From the NCBI RefSeq assembly GCF_900187265.1, contig NZ_LT906450.1, positions 917,444 through 981,443 on the forward strand: a stretch of 64,000 bases of DNA. The letters are read 5' to 3'. The notes beneath the pieces are model-generated. The model was not told the DNA's origin. It made no database searches and was given only the letters and a program-made list of their open reading frames with translations. Source of the DNA: Rhodococcus rhodochrous (GTDB lineage: Bacteria; Actinomycetota; Actinomycetes; Mycobacteriales; Mycobacteriaceae). Position 1 is the stretch's first letter, and the number at the start of each line of letters is the position of its first letter. Below are positions 1 to 12,317 of the stretch, one piece after another. The position numbers and the translations under genes were made by a program.

Positions 1-288
1 TTCCGGGCGCGGCCCCAAGGCGGCGGCCGGGCGGCGATCGATGATCGGGCGGTGTTCACCGCGATCGTCTACGTGCTCACCAGCGGCTGTGCCTGGCGGC
101 ACCTGCCACCGTCGTTCGGGGTCAGCGTTCCGACCGCACACCGCCGCTTCACCACCTGGGTTCGGGCCGGGGTGTTCGACGAGCTGCACCGCCGGGTCCT
201 CGATCGGCTCGGTGCCGGTGGGGACCTGGACTGGTCCGCCGCGATCCTGGACGCAGCGCACGTGCGGGCGAAAAGGGGGGCTCTCTGA
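1..288 (+). CDS. IS5-family transposase, first frame (5' truncated)
   Basis: This frame is open from the first base of the window, so the start codon lies upstream. It encodes the N-terminal DUF4096-type part of an IS5 transposase (AIVYVLTSGCAWRHLPPSF) and the first catalytic Asp in ILDAAHVRAK (codon 250-252). It ends at TGA 286-288, directly after the A4G6 run at 271-280. The rest of the protein continues in the -1 frame, as expected for IS5-type elements that use programmed frameshifting. An inactivating mutation cannot be excluded from sequence alone. Confidence 0.85.
   Translation, partial: FRARPQGGGRAAIDDRAVFTAIVYVLTSGCAWRHLPPSFGVSVPTAHRRFTTWVRAGVFDELHRRVLDRLGAGGDLDWSAAILDAAHVRAKRGAL
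271..280 (+). promoter_or_regulatory. Slippery A4G6 frameshift site
   Basis: A run AAAAGGGGGG lies exactly where the two transposase frames overlap, 6 bases before the first-frame stop. A -1 slip joins the AHVRAK part to the GPSPVDRG part. Comparable A/G runs act in programmed frameshifting of IS5 elements; function here is inferred. Confidence 0.6.
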
Positions 289-737
289 CCGGTCCCAGCC
301 CGGTCGATCGAGGCAAGAACGGCTCGAAGATCCACATCCTCTCCGATGCCGACGGCATTCCCCTCGTCACGGCGGTGACCTCGGCGAACACCCACGACAG
401 TGTCATGCTGCAACCCATGGTCGCTGCGATTCCGGCGGTGCGTTCGCGTCGCGGTCCGCGGCGCCGCCGACCCGGCCGGTTGCGGGCGGACAAGGGTTAC
501 GACTATCCCGTGCACCGCCGGTGGCTGCGGGCCCGGGGCATCGTTCCGCGGATCGCCCGCCGCGGCGTCGACAGCAGCGAACGCCTCGGCCGTTACCGGT
601 GGAAGATCGAACGCACCCTGGCTTGGCTGAGCGGCTATCGCCGGCTGACGATGCGCTACGAACGTCACGGTGAGAACTTTGCTTCCTTTCTCCAACTCGC
701 CGCTGCGCTGACCTGCTTCAAGAAACTCACCAAATGA
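273..737 (+). CDS. IS5-family transposase, second (-1) frame
   Basis: This frame takes over at the A4G6 run. It reads GPSPVDRGKNGSKIHIL soon after, a typical IS5 segment, then the second catalytic Asp in LRADKGYD and the catalytic Glu in WKIERTLAWLSGYRRL. Together the two frames supply a full DDE triad. No independent start with a good ribosome binding site is visible before the ATG at 375, so expression as a frameshift fusion with the first frame is the simplest reading. The C-terminus (LAAALTCFKKLTK) reaches the element's end. Confidence 0.85.
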   Translation, partial: KGGSLTGPSPVDRGKNGSKIHILSDADGIPLVTAVTSANTHDSVMLQPMVAAIPAVRSRRGPRRRRPGRLRADKGYDYPVHRRWLRARGIVPRIARRGVDSSERLGRYRWKIERTLAWLSGYRRLTMRYERHGENFASFLQLAAALTCFKKLTK

Positions 738-786
738 GACATGCTCTAAAGCTCTCGATCCCGTAGATCCTGCAGGTCGGAAGTTC

Positions 787-3078
787 TCAGGTCAGGGTGA
801 ACGAGACCGGCGGCAGATCGTCGCGTCGGCACAGTCCGGTCTGATCCACGAGATCGAGGGTGCGCAGATAGCGCCGGACCAGATCGCCCGCCGAGAGCCC
901 CGCATCCGAAGCGGTGCGCAGGGCGGCGGCGAGTCCGTCCCCGCGCGCCCAGCGGTGGATCGCGGCGACGGCGATCGGATCCGGATCCGGCCCCACCTCC
1001 AGGCCGAGACGCTCCTCGTGTCCGGCGAGTTCGCTCCATAGCCGTGAGGTCGCGCGCAACGCTTCGTCGATCGCCGGGGTGGTGCGTCCCGGGACTCCGA
1101 CTGTGCGGCGACGGGTCTCGCCCAGAGCGCTCGAGGCGACGGCGGCGAGCTCGGCCGGCGTCAGGCCCGACCACGCGCCCGTCCGCACACATTCGGCGAC
1201 GAGAAGGTCGTTCGCGCAGTAGATCCGGCCCAGGCGACGACCGTCGTCGGTGACGTAGGCGGATCCGCCCATCGGGTCGCGGAGCAGATAACCCCGCTCC
1301 TCGAGCAGGTCCAGGGTGCGATCGAAGGTCTCGACGAGGCGGCCGGTGACCGAGTCGATCTGCGACCGCATCCGTTCGGTGTCGCCGTGCACCGCGGCGC
1401 GCCGCGCCGAGAGGGCGAGGAGGCGCTCCCTGTCGCCGCGTCGATGCGCGGGATGCGAACGTACCGCCCGTGCCAGCGACGTCACGAGTTCGGCCGAACC
1501 GGAGCGCCGTGCTTCGGCGAGCCGGTCGCACAGGTGCCGGTACTCGGTGAAACCCTCGACGTCCTCGAGTTCGGTGTCGAGATCGCGCAGCGCCGTCGTG
1601 TTCGCGCGGACGGCGTCGGTGAGCGCTGCGACGGACCGTTCGGCCTGGAACTGGGCGAACGAGCGTCGCAGAAAGTCACGGGAGCCGGGGATGCCGCGAC
1701 CGGCGACCAGGTTGACCGCGGTGTTGTAGCCGACGCGCAGCGAACTGTGCAGCGGGTACGAGCGTGCGCCGGCGAGACCGGCGACGGTCGCGGGGGCGGC
1801 CTCGGGACTCCACAGCACGACGGCGTGGCCTTCGACATCGATGCCGCGTCGGCCGGCGCGACCGGTGAGCTGGGTGTATTCGCCGGGGGAGAGGCGCACC
1901 GGGCCGTCTGCGGTGGGTTTGACGAGGCGTTCGAGGACGACGGTGCGCGCCGGCATGTTCACCCCCACGGCGAGGGTCTCGGTGGCGAACACGACCCGCA
2001 CGAGACCGCGGGCGAACAATTCCTCGACGGTGTGACGGAAGGCCGGGATCAGGCCGGCGTGGTGCGCGGCGAAACCGCGTTCGAGTCCTTCGAGCCACTC
2101 GATGTGACCGACGGCGTCGAGATCGGCGGGCGGCAGGGCGGCGGTGTGCCGGTCGGCGACCGCGCGGATCTCGGCGACGTCGGCGGCCTCGGTGAGGCGG
2201 ACCGACGAGTCGAGGCATTCGGCGACGGCGTCGTCGCAGCCGTTGCGGCTGAACCGGAACCAGATGGCCGGTAACAGTTGTTCGGCCTCGAGGCGGGCGA
2301 CGACCTCGGGCAGGTCGGCACCGGCCGGTCCGCGTGTGCGTCGCCGTCGCCGCCCACGGCCGGTCGCGGGGCCGGGTGCGGCCTCGACGAGCTGACGGTG
2401 GGCGATGTACCGCTCGAGGGTCTCGTCGACGGTGCCGGACGGGGACAGCAGGTCGAACAGCCGCCCGCCGGCGAGCATGTGCTGGGTCAGCGGGACGGGC
2501 CGGGTCTCCTCGACGACGACCGCGAGGTCGCCGCGGATGCCGCGCAGCCAGCCACCGAACTCCTCGGCGTTGCTCACCGTGGCGGACAGGCTGGTCAGCC
2601 GGACATCGTCGGGGAGCGAGAGGATCGCTTCCTCCCACACTGCACCGCGCTCGCGGTCGGCGAGATAGTGCACCTCGTCCATGACGACGTGGGTGAGTCC
2701 GCGCAGGAGCGGAGAGCCACCGTGAAGCATGCTGCGCAGCACTTCGGTGGTCATGACGACCACGGGTGCGTGCGGATCCAGCGAGATGTCGCCGGTGAGC
2801 AGACCGACACGGTCGTCGCCGAACCGGCGCGACAGGTCGAGGTACTTCTGGTTGCTCAGCGCCTTGATGGGGGTGGTGTAGAAGCAGCGTCCGCCCGCTA
2901 CGAGCGCGAGACGGGCGGCGAACTCGCCGACGACGGTCTTGCCCGCCCCGGTGGGAGCGCAGACCAGGACGTCGCGGTCGTCCTCGAGGGCGCGGCAGGC
3001 CTCGACCTGGAAGTCGTCGAGGGGGAAATCGAGTTCGGTCGCGAACAGCGAGAGCTGCGACCGGTCCTGCGTGCGCAC
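787..3078 (-). CDS. Ski2/HelY-type DEAD/DEAH-box helicase
   Basis: This 763-residue protein is a superfamily 2 RNA/DNA helicase of the Ski2-like group to which mycobacterial HelY belongs. Visible motifs are Walker A APTGAGKT (41-48), DEVH box (134-137), SAT (165-167), the LAVGVNMPARTVV region and motif VI QLTGRAGRRG. A C-terminal DSHCT-like domain follows (VTGRLVETFDRTLDLL onward). HelY proteins are usually about 900 residues; here the insert between helicase core and C-terminal domain looks reduced. The start is GTG at 3078, probably leaderless with a TAGCGT -10 six bases upstream. The 3' end lies about 40 bp from the insertion sequence. Substrate unknown; RNA processing is inferred. Confidence 0.85.
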   Translation of the reverse strand: MRTQDRSQLSLFATELDFPLDDFQVEACRALEDDRDVLVCAPTGAGKTVVGEFAARLALVAGGRCFYTTPIKALSNQKYLDLSRRFGDDRVGLLTGDISLDPHAPVVVMTTEVLRSMLHGGSPLLRGLTHVVMDEVHYLADRERGAVWEEAILSLPDDVRLTSLSATVSNAEEFGGWLRGIRGDLAVVVEETRPVPLTQHMLAGGRLFDLLSPSGTVDETLERYIAHRQLVEAAPGPATGRGRRRRRTRGPAGADLPEVVARLEAEQLLPAIWFRFSRNGCDDAVAECLDSSVRLTEAADVAEIRAVADRHTAALPPADLDAVGHIEWLEGLERGFAAHHAGLIPAFRHTVEELFARGLVRVVFATETLAVGVNMPARTVVLERLVKPTADGPVRLSPGEYTQLTGRAGRRGIDVEGHAVVLWSPEAAPATVAGLAGARSYPLHSSLRVGYNTAVNLVAGRGIPGSRDFLRRSFAQFQAERSVAALTDAVRANTTALRDLDTELEDVEGFTEYRHLCDRLAEARRSGSAELVTSLARAVRSHPAHRRGDRERLLALSARRAAVHGDTERMRSQIDSVTGRLVETFDRTLDLLEERGYLLRDPMGGSAYVTDDGRRLGRIYCANDLLVAECVRTGAWSGLTPAELAAVASSALGETRRRTVGVPGRTTPAIDEALRATSRLWSELAGHEERLGLEVGPDPDPIAVAAIHRWARGDGLAAALRTASDAGLSAGDLVRRYLRTLDLVDQTGLCRRDDLPPVSFTLT

Positions 3079-3114
3079 GTGTCCACGCTACGGGTCGGCG
3101 CGGACACGTGCGCA
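3072..3114. promoter_or_regulatory. 13-bp inverted repeat over helicase start/promoter
   Basis: TGCGCACGTGTCC at 3072-3084 and its exact reverse complement at 3102-3114 are separated by 17 bp. The repeat covers the GTG start of the HelY-type helicase and brackets its likely -10 element (TAGCGT on the minus strand, six bases before GTG). It could be an operator, or fold in a longer mRNA. Confidence 0.5.
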
Positions 3115-3138
3115 GCGCAGGGGGAACGTCACTCGCGC

Positions 3139-3157
3139 GTCATCCCTCGGGGATGAC
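3139..3157 (-). terminator. Hairpin after ohr
   Basis: GTCATCCC and GGGATGAC form an 8-bp stem with a 3-nt loop immediately after the ohr stop codon. There is no U tract, as is common in actinobacteria. It probably separates the ohrR-ohr transcript from the helicase gene. Confidence 0.5.
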
Positions 3158-3580
3158 TCACTCGTCCGTCACCTCGAGGGTGACGTCGATGTTGCCGCGG
3201 GTCGCGTTGGAGTACGGGCACACCTGGTGCGCCTTCTCGGTGAGCTCGAGCGCCTTGTCGCGGGGGAGGTTCGGCAGGGTCACCTCGAGGGTCACGGCGA
3301 GACCGAATCCGCCACCGTCGGTCGGGCCGATGCCGACGCGGGCGCCGACCGCGGAGTCGCTGATGTCCGCCTTCTCCTGCCGGGCGATCATCTGCAGCGC
3401 CGAGTGGAAGCACGCGGCGTATCCGGCGGCGAAAAGCTGTTCGGGGTTGGTGCCCTTGCCGCTGCCACCCATCTCGGTGGGGAGGGCCAGGTCGACGTCG
3501 AGCTTGCCGTCGCTGGTGCGGGCGTGGCCGTCGCGGCCTGCTCCGGTGGCGAGTGCTTCGGCGGTGTAGATGATGTTCAC
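3158..3580 (-). CDS. ohr: Organic hydroperoxide resistance protein Ohr
   Basis: This 140-residue OsmC-superfamily protein reduces organic and fatty-acid hydroperoxides in the cytoplasm using a reactive cysteine pair. The two family cysteines sit in AACFHSAL and VCPYSNATRGN, and the length equals the usual Ohr length. The start is GTG at 3580, whose bases overlap the upstream ohrR stop (GTGA). The two genes are therefore translationally coupled and form an ohrR-ohr operon. Expression should rise when OhrR is oxidised by peroxide. Many unrelated readings extend this frame upstream, but homology begins at VNIIYTAEALATG. Confidence 0.95.
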   Translation of the reverse strand: MNIIYTAEALATGAGRDGHARTSDGKLDVDLALPTEMGGSGKGTNPEQLFAAGYAACFHSALQMIARQEKADISDSAVGARVGIGPTDGGGFGLAVTLEVTLPNLPRDKALELTEKAHQVCPYSNATRGNIDVTLEVTDE

Positions 3581-4041
3581 GGTGTCCGGCCTTTCTTCGA
3601 GAGTGCGCCGGGTGCTTCCTGCAACGCGGCGGTCAGGCGGTGGAGCGTCTCGCGTAGCGCGACCAGTTCGTCGACGTCGAACCGGCTGTCCCGCGTCACG
3701 CAGCCGGGGATGTCCGCGGCTTCTGTCCGGAGTGCATCTCCCGCTTCGGTGAGGTGGACGACGACACGACGTTCGTCGGTCCGCTGCCGGCGTCGTTCGA
3801 CGTATCCGGCGGCCTCGAGCCGTTTGAGCAGGGGGGACAGTGTGCCCGTGTCGAGATCGAGCGAGTCGCACAGATCCTGCACGCCTCGTGCATCGCTTTC
3901 CCACAGTGCCAGGAGCACGAGGTATTGCGGGTAGGTGATGCCCAGCCTGTCGAGGTGCGGCCGGTAGGCGGCCGTGATGGTGCGGGAGGCGCGGTAGAGC
4001 GCGAAGCACACCTGCTGGTCGAGTTCGAGTGGAGACGGCAC
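3577..4041 (-). CDS. ohrR: MarR-family peroxide sensor OhrR
   Basis: This 154-residue winged-helix MarR protein is the expected OhrR repressor of the adjoining ohr gene. The N-terminal motif LDQQVCFALYRASR carries the conserved cysteine whose oxidation releases DNA in this family. The recognition helix lies around LDTGTLSPLLKRLEAAGYV and the wing around RRRQRTDERRVVVHLT. The chosen start is GTG 4041 (VPSPLELDQQ), which fits the family N-terminus and a leaderless promoter. A longer in-frame start at 4092 would run through the operator and is unlikely. Autoregulation is inferred from the palindrome at 4066-4079. Confidence 0.92.
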   Translation of the reverse strand: MPSPLELDQQVCFALYRASRTITAAYRPHLDRLGITYPQYLVLLALWESDARGVQDLCDSLDLDTGTLSPLLKRLEAAGYVERRRQRTDERRVVVHLTEAGDALRTEAADIPGCVTRDSRFDVDELVALRETLHRLTAALQEAPGALSKKGRTP

Positions 4042-4048
4042 GGGAATG

Positions 4049-4079
4049 AATGTAGTGCCCCGTTTTGTTGTGCACAACA
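4049..4079 (-). promoter_or_regulatory. ohrR-ohr promoter and OhrR operator
   Basis: On the minus strand a -35 TTGTGC (4072-4077) and -10 TACATT (4049-4054) are 17 bp apart, and the -10 lies 7 nt before the GTG of ohrR, predicting a leaderless mRNA. A perfect 14-bp palindrome TGTTGTGCACAACA (4066-4079) covers the -35. Overlap of -35 and palindrome is what an OhrR-type repressor site would need. Confidence 0.7.
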
Positions 4080-4150
4080 TTAATGGCCACAACTCGATGC
4101 GTGTTCCGGATCACTTCCATGTGGGAATTGAGGGAACACTGGGCACGTTA

Positions 4151-4171
4151 GTTGAGTGAGAATGGCTCAAG
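4151..4171 (+). promoter_or_regulatory. HAIR-like HspR operator
   Basis: GTTGAGT, 7 bp, GCTCAAG matches the actinobacterial HAIR consensus (CTTGAGT-N7-ACTCAAG) at 12 of 14 defined positions. It lies 20 bp before the chosen ATG of the Clp ATPase gene. HAIR elements bind the heat-shock repressor HspR at dnaK and clpB promoters; control of this gene by HspR is inferred. Confidence 0.7.
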
Positions 4172-4191
4172 TTCGACAGAAAGGCTTCGGA

Positions 4192-6621
<2,430 letters not shown>

Positions 6622-6633
6622 CCCGCGCAACGA

Positions 6634-6669
6634 GGAAGGGGAGAGATGCCACGGCATCTCTCCCCTTCC
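6634..6669. terminator. Bidirectional terminator clp / maltokinase
   Basis: A 17-bp perfect inverted repeat (arms 6634-6650 and 6653-6669, rich in GGGGAGAG / CTCTCCCC) sits between two convergent genes. It should stop transcripts from both sides. Confidence 0.85.
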
Positions 6670-6685
6670 CGTGTTCGGACAGCGG

Positions 6686-8076
6686 TCAGCGGGCCGTGAG
6701 GCGACGGATCGCCTCGAGCGGCAGGTGCAGCCACGAGGGGCGGTGTCGCGCCTCGTAGACCACCTCGTAGACCGCCTTGTCGAGCTCGTAACCGCGCAGC
6801 AGGACGTCGGAGTCCCGCGGATCCGTGCCCGAGGCGGCCGCGTAACCGTCGCAGAAAGCAGCGCAGTTGCGTTCGGCCCACTCGCGGGCCCGGAACTCCC
6901 GCTGCGACTCCACGGCCGCGCCCTGTTCGGATTCACGGATCGAGTGGTGTGCGGCGTAGTCGAACGACCGCAGCATTCCTGCCACGTCCCGGAACGGGCT
7001 GTCGGGCTTGCGGCGCTCCTCGAGGGATTTCGCGGGTTCGCCCTCGAAGTCGATGAGCAGCCAGCGTTCGGGAGTGCGCAACACCTGCCCGAGATGCAGG
7101 TCGCCGTGGATGCGGTGCACCCGCACCTTGCCCAGCGCGGCGACCTCGTCGAATCGGGCCCGGACCGCGTCGGTGAGTTCGACGAGGTCGGGGACCTCTG
7201 CCGCCGCGGCCTGGAACCGGTGGATCATGCCTTCTGCCAACTCGGAGGCGTCGCGTTCGTCGACGCCGAGCGCGGAGCCGAGATGGGCGTGCACATCCGC
7301 CACGGCCGCGCCGATGCGGTGCGAGTCCCCGGCGAAATCGGTGCCCACCTCGTCGGCGCGCAGGTCGCCTTCGAGGAGCAGGTCCCGGACGCTGCCGAGC
7401 GCCATCGACCAGCCGTCGGCCGAGTTCGCCGCGAAGTCCTGCACCATCGCCAGCGTGGTGCGGACCCCGTCGACCTCCGCTTCGATCCACGCCCGGATCG
7501 GGGCGATCGACCGGCATCCGTCCTCGCCGAGGGCGAGCGGCAGCTCGACGTCCGGATTGATGCCGAGCGTGAGCCGACGGAACATCTTGAGCAGCAACTT
7601 CTCTCCGAGGACCACGGAGGTGTTGGACTGCTCCGCGCTCAACGCGCGCCCACGTAGGCCCGGTTCGATGACCGAACCCGGCACGGTGTGGAGCTCCACC
7701 GGGCCGGCGGGGGTGCCGTTCGCCAGATTGCGCGAGTACCGGTCGAGGATCTCCTGATCGCGGAGGCCGTCGTAGACGTGCAGGCCGCGATCCTGGGAAT
7801 CGTCGGGACCGACCACGCTCCACGACTGCAGTTCCTCGGGGAGATGGGAACGGAAACCGAGAGGCACCTGATAGATCTGGTCCGCCGTCGAGTCGAACGA
7901 GACCTTCACGATCACATGATCGGCCCCGAAACCGGGTTCCTCCACGAGCGGATGACGCAGGACGACACCGACCCCGGTGATGGTGTGGCCCTTCGCCGCG
8001 AACCATCGCTGGTGCGGCATCCACTCACGCAGGTCCTCGACGAGCTGCGCGTCCGGATAGAGCTCGTTGTCGGCGG

Positions 8077-8080
<4 letters not shown>
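6686..8080 (-). CDS. mak: Maltokinase
   Basis: This 464-residue protein is maltokinase (Pep2/Mak), which phosphorylates maltose to maltose 1-phosphate for GlgE-dependent alpha-glucan synthesis in the cytoplasm. The aminoglycoside-phosphotransferase-like catalytic segment is visible as [14 protein letters not shown] followed by LLIDFEGEP, giving the catalytic Asp and metal-binding DFE. The N-terminal cap carries HQRWFAAKG. Its ATG overlaps the treS stop by four bases (ATGA), so both are cotranscribed and coupled, matching the TreS-Mak complex known in mycobacteria. glgE itself is not in the window. Confidence 0.95.
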
Positions 8081-9900
<1,820 letters not shown>

Positions 9901-9990
9901 GGCACCTCCGTGCTCGTCGCGTCGCAGGATGGACTCGCCCCAGAATGCCCCGGCGGACCGATTTCCACACCCGTACCGGACGGAACGCTA

Positions 9991-10018
9991 TGTGAGTGCA
10001 CATGTGCGCCGATAGATT
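9991..10018 (+). promoter_or_regulatory. Acyl-CoA dehydrogenase promoter with palindrome
   Basis: A -10 TAGATT (10013-10018) lies 7 nt before the ATG at 10026, so the mRNA is probably leaderless. Between it and the weak -35 (about 9991-9996) is the palindrome GCACATGTGC (9998-10007), overlapped by ATGTG-N4-CACAT. These may be repressor half-sites. Confidence 0.45.
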
Positions 10019-10025
10019 GGCGGGC

Positions 10026-11210
10026 ATGACTGCGAACCGGCCCGAAGGGCGGGTGGCCGAACTGTGCACCCGCATGCGTTCGTTCATCGACGACGAGGTG
10101 ATTCCTCTCGAACCCGTCCTTAGCCGCCACGACGACAAGGCCGCCGAGGCGCTCGCCGGTCTGAAGGGCAGGGCGAAGGAACTCGGGCTGTGGGCCCTGG
10201 GGCATCCCGAGGAGATGGGCGGGGGCGGGGTTCCCTTCCTCGACTTCGTCTACCTCAACGAGATCATCGGCCGCTCCGAGTACGGCCAGCTCGCAGTGGG
10301 ATCGGTGTCCATGCAGGACGCCCTGATGATCCAGCGGCACGGCACCGCCGAACAACGCGAGCGCTGGATCCCGGGGCTCGTCTCCGGCGATATCCTGCCC
10401 TCCGTCGGCATGACCGAACCGGAAGTGGCGGGATCCGACCCCGTGCTCGTGCAGACCACCGCCCGGCTCGAGAACGGCGAATGGGTGATCGACGGGCACA
10501 AGTGGTTCACCACCGGTGCCGCGCAGGCCGGCTATTGCACGGTCTTCGCCCGGACCGAACCCGAGTCGACGCCGCTGCACCGCAGCATCAGCGCGATCAT
10601 CGTGCCCATCGACACCCCCGGACTCGAGATCGTGCGGGCGATCCCCACGATGGGTCACGACCCGAGCGATCACTACGAGGTGCGGTACAGCGGGGTGCGG
10701 GTTCCCGAGAAGAACGTGCTCGGCGAACGCGGCAACGGCTTCGTCGTCGCGCAGGACCGGCTCGGGCCGGGCCGGATCTTCCACTGCATGCGGTGGCTCG
10801 GCCAGGCCCAGCGGGCCTTCGAACTCATGTGTGCCCGCGCCAACTCCCGATTCGCCCACGGTTCGCTGCTCGGCGAGAAGGGGGAGATCCAGCGCTACAT
10901 CGCCGAATCCGCCGCCGACATCCAGGCCGCACGTCTGATGACCCTGGACGCCGCGCGGGTGATGGACGCGGGGGAGGACGCCCGGGTGCAGATCGGGCTC
11001 GTCAAGTTCCGCGGCGCGCAGATGCTGCACGACGTCGTCGACCGTGCGATCCAGGTGCACGGGGCGCTCGGTCTCACCGCCGACACACCGCTCGAGGGGA
11101 TGTACCGGCGGGCGCGTTACGCCCGCATCTACGACGGTCCCGACGAGGTGCACCGGATGTCCACGGCACGGCGGATGCTGCGCGACCCCGAACGCGTGCC
11201 GTGGCGGTAG
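10026..11210 (+). CDS. Acyl-CoA dehydrogenase, ACAD10/11-like
   Basis: This 394-residue flavoprotein belongs to the acyl-CoA dehydrogenase superfamily and oxidises a CoA thioester at the alpha-beta bond, passing electrons to ETF. The FAD/substrate motif MTEPEVAGSDP and WVIDGHKWFTTGA are visible, as is the C-terminal QVHGALGLTADTPLEGMYR. The usual YEGT region reads RIYDGPDEVHRMS, the pattern of the ACAD10/11 branch that acts on unusual or hydroxylated substrates. Substrate is unknown. ATG 10026 is chosen over an upstream in-frame ATG because a -10 element sits 7 nt before it. Confidence 0.9.
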   Translation: MTANRPEGRVAELCTRMRSFIDDEVIPLEPVLSRHDDKAAEALAGLKGRAKELGLWALGHPEEMGGGGVPFLDFVYLNEIIGRSEYGQLAVGSVSMQDALMIQRHGTAEQRERWIPGLVSGDILPSVGMTEPEVAGSDPVLVQTTARLENGEWVIDGHKWFTTGAAQAGYCTVFARTEPESTPLHRSISAIIVPIDTPGLEIVRAIPTMGHDPSDHYEVRYSGVRVPEKNVLGERGNGFVVAQDRLGPGRIFHCMRWLGQAQRAFELMCARANSRFAHGSLLGEKGEIQRYIAESAADIQAARLMTLDAARVMDAGEDARVQIGLVKFRGAQMLHDVVDRAIQVHGALGLTADTPLEGMYRRARYARIYDGPDEVHRMSTARRMLRDPERVPWR

Positions 11211-11265
11211 ACCGCCGGCCGCGCGCGAGCGGCTCTCTGCACCAGAGAGTTTCGGCGCGAGGTCG

Positions 11266-11727
11266 TCATGCCGTTTCGGGCGGGAAGCCTCCCGTGGCCA
11301 CCGGACCCCAGCGGGTCGGGGTGATCCGGATCAGCGACTTGCCCTGATCGCGCATGGCCTGCCGGTACTCGTCCCAGTCCGAATGCTCACCGGCGATGTT
11401 GCGGAAGTACTCGACGAAGGGTTCGACGTCGTCGTGGGCATCGATCACCTCCGCGGTCCCGTCGATCTGCACCCACGCGTCGTTCCAATCGTCGGACAAC
11501 ACGACGACACCGACCTCCGGCCGGCTACGGGCGTTGCGGGTCTTGGCACGCCGGGGATAGGTCGCGATCACGATGCGCCCGCTGTCGTCGACGCCGCCGG
11601 TGACGGGGGAGGCCTGCGGTGTGCCGTCGTCGCGCTGCGTCATGAGGATCATCCGGTGGCGCGGCCGGACGAAGTCCAGCAATTCCTGCAGGCCGACTGC
11701 GGTGTTGGTTGCGATCTTGCGGGCCAT
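11266..11727 (-). CDS. PPOX-class F420-dependent enzyme family protein
   Basis: This 153-residue protein has the split beta-barrel fold of the pyridoxamine-phosphate-oxidase superfamily. Features seen are HRMILMTQRDDGTPQASPV, TYPRRAKTRNARSRPEVGV and WVQIDGTAEV, typical of actinobacterial F420-dependent PPOX proteins. Such enzymes reduce diverse small molecules or bind F420; the substrate here is unknown. It lies just downstream of the SRPBCC gene on the same strand with a 23-bp gap, so both may share a transcript. An F420 role also fits the LLM protein at 28.9 kb but is only inferred. Confidence 0.85.
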   Translation of the reverse strand: MARKIATNTAVGLQELLDFVRPRHRMILMTQRDDGTPQASPVTGGVDDSGRIVIATYPRRAKTRNARSRPEVGVVVLSDDWNDAWVQIDGTAEVIDAHDDVEPFVEYFRNIAGEHSDWDEYRQAMRDQGKSLIRITPTRWGPVATGGFPPETA

Positions 11728-11750
11728 TCACGTTCTCCTGTTCCGATGGG

Positions 11751-12155
11751 TCACGACTCGAGGAGCGCCGCGAGTCGCGCGAGGTCCTCTTCCACCATGC
11801 GCGTGTCGCGGTCGAACTCGTCGTCGGTCGGATCGATCTGCCGGACGGTGAAGACGACCTCGGCACCGTCCGGATGGGGGAGTACCCGCATCGGATTGTG
11901 CACCGTCGTACCCGACGGCAGTGTCACCTCGTGGTCGAGCACCCCGTAGTCGTTGGAGCCGACGAACCGCACGGTGACCTCGCCCATCGGGGACTCCGCG
12001 ACGAGGGCGTCGCCGACCCGCCGTACCTCGCTCCGCGCCAGGCCGGCCGCCCACTTCGGCAGGTTGTCGGGATCCGCGGCGAACTCGTAGACCCGGCGCG
12101 GTGCGCACCGGACGACCCGAGCGACATGGCGGCTGCGGACGACGTGCGTGCTCAT
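11751..12155 (-). CDS. SRPBCC-family protein
   Basis: This 134-residue protein has the START/Bet v 1-like hydrophobic-pocket fold, recognised from VVRCAPRRVYEFAADPDNLPKW at the N-terminus (trimmed here) and the terminal helix TRMVEEDLARLAALLES. Members bind lipids, polyketides or act as co-chaperones; no ligand can be named. The ATG at 12155 is preceded by TAGTGT with a 7-nt spacer, which predicts a leaderless mRNA. The PPOX gene follows on the same strand. Confidence 0.8.
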   Translation of the reverse strand: MSTHVVRSRHVARVVRCAPRRVYEFAADPDNLPKWAAGLARSEVRRVGDALVAESPMGEVTVRFVGSNDYGVLDHEVTLPSGTTVHNPMRVLPHPDGAEVVFTVRQIDPTDDEFDRDTRMVEEDLARLAALLES

Positions 12156-12162
12156 ATTCGCA

Positions 12163-12168
12163 ACACTA
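12163..12168 (-). promoter_or_regulatory. -10 element of SRPBCC gene
   Basis: TAGTGT on the minus strand lies 7 nt before the ATG at 12155. This spacing is typical of leaderless actinobacterial promoters. Confidence 0.45.
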
Positions 12169-12317
12169 GGAGTTCGACGGGGTGATCGCCGACGGAAATC
12201 GGCTTCCCGTTTGCCGCACGCACACCGGTTGCCGGGGCGCACACTGGAAGTGTTCGAACCATCCGAAGTAGGCCCGGGAGCCTGCGCCGGGTTCTCCTCC
12301 TCCGAAGGAGCCGGCGG

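Larger units (their letters stand above)
1..748 (+). mobile_element. IS5-family insertion sequence, right part
   Basis: The window opens inside an insertion sequence whose left end lies upstream. It carries a two-frame DDE transposase. The right terminus is probably the GAGACATGCTCTA stretch at 736-748, which overlaps the transposase stop. It is followed by AA, so a CTAA-like target duplication is possible but cannot be tested without the left end. The element ends about 40 bp from the 3' end of the helicase gene at 787 and may have reshaped the intergenic region. Family is assigned from the transposase; the exact IS name was not determined. Confidence 0.85.

Noticed and set aside
3158..4120. 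Single 320-codon frame that would fuse an N-terminal extension to Ohr.
   Set aside because: Homology begins at GTG 3580; the upstream part is ohrR in another frame with Arg/Pro-rich nonsense composition.
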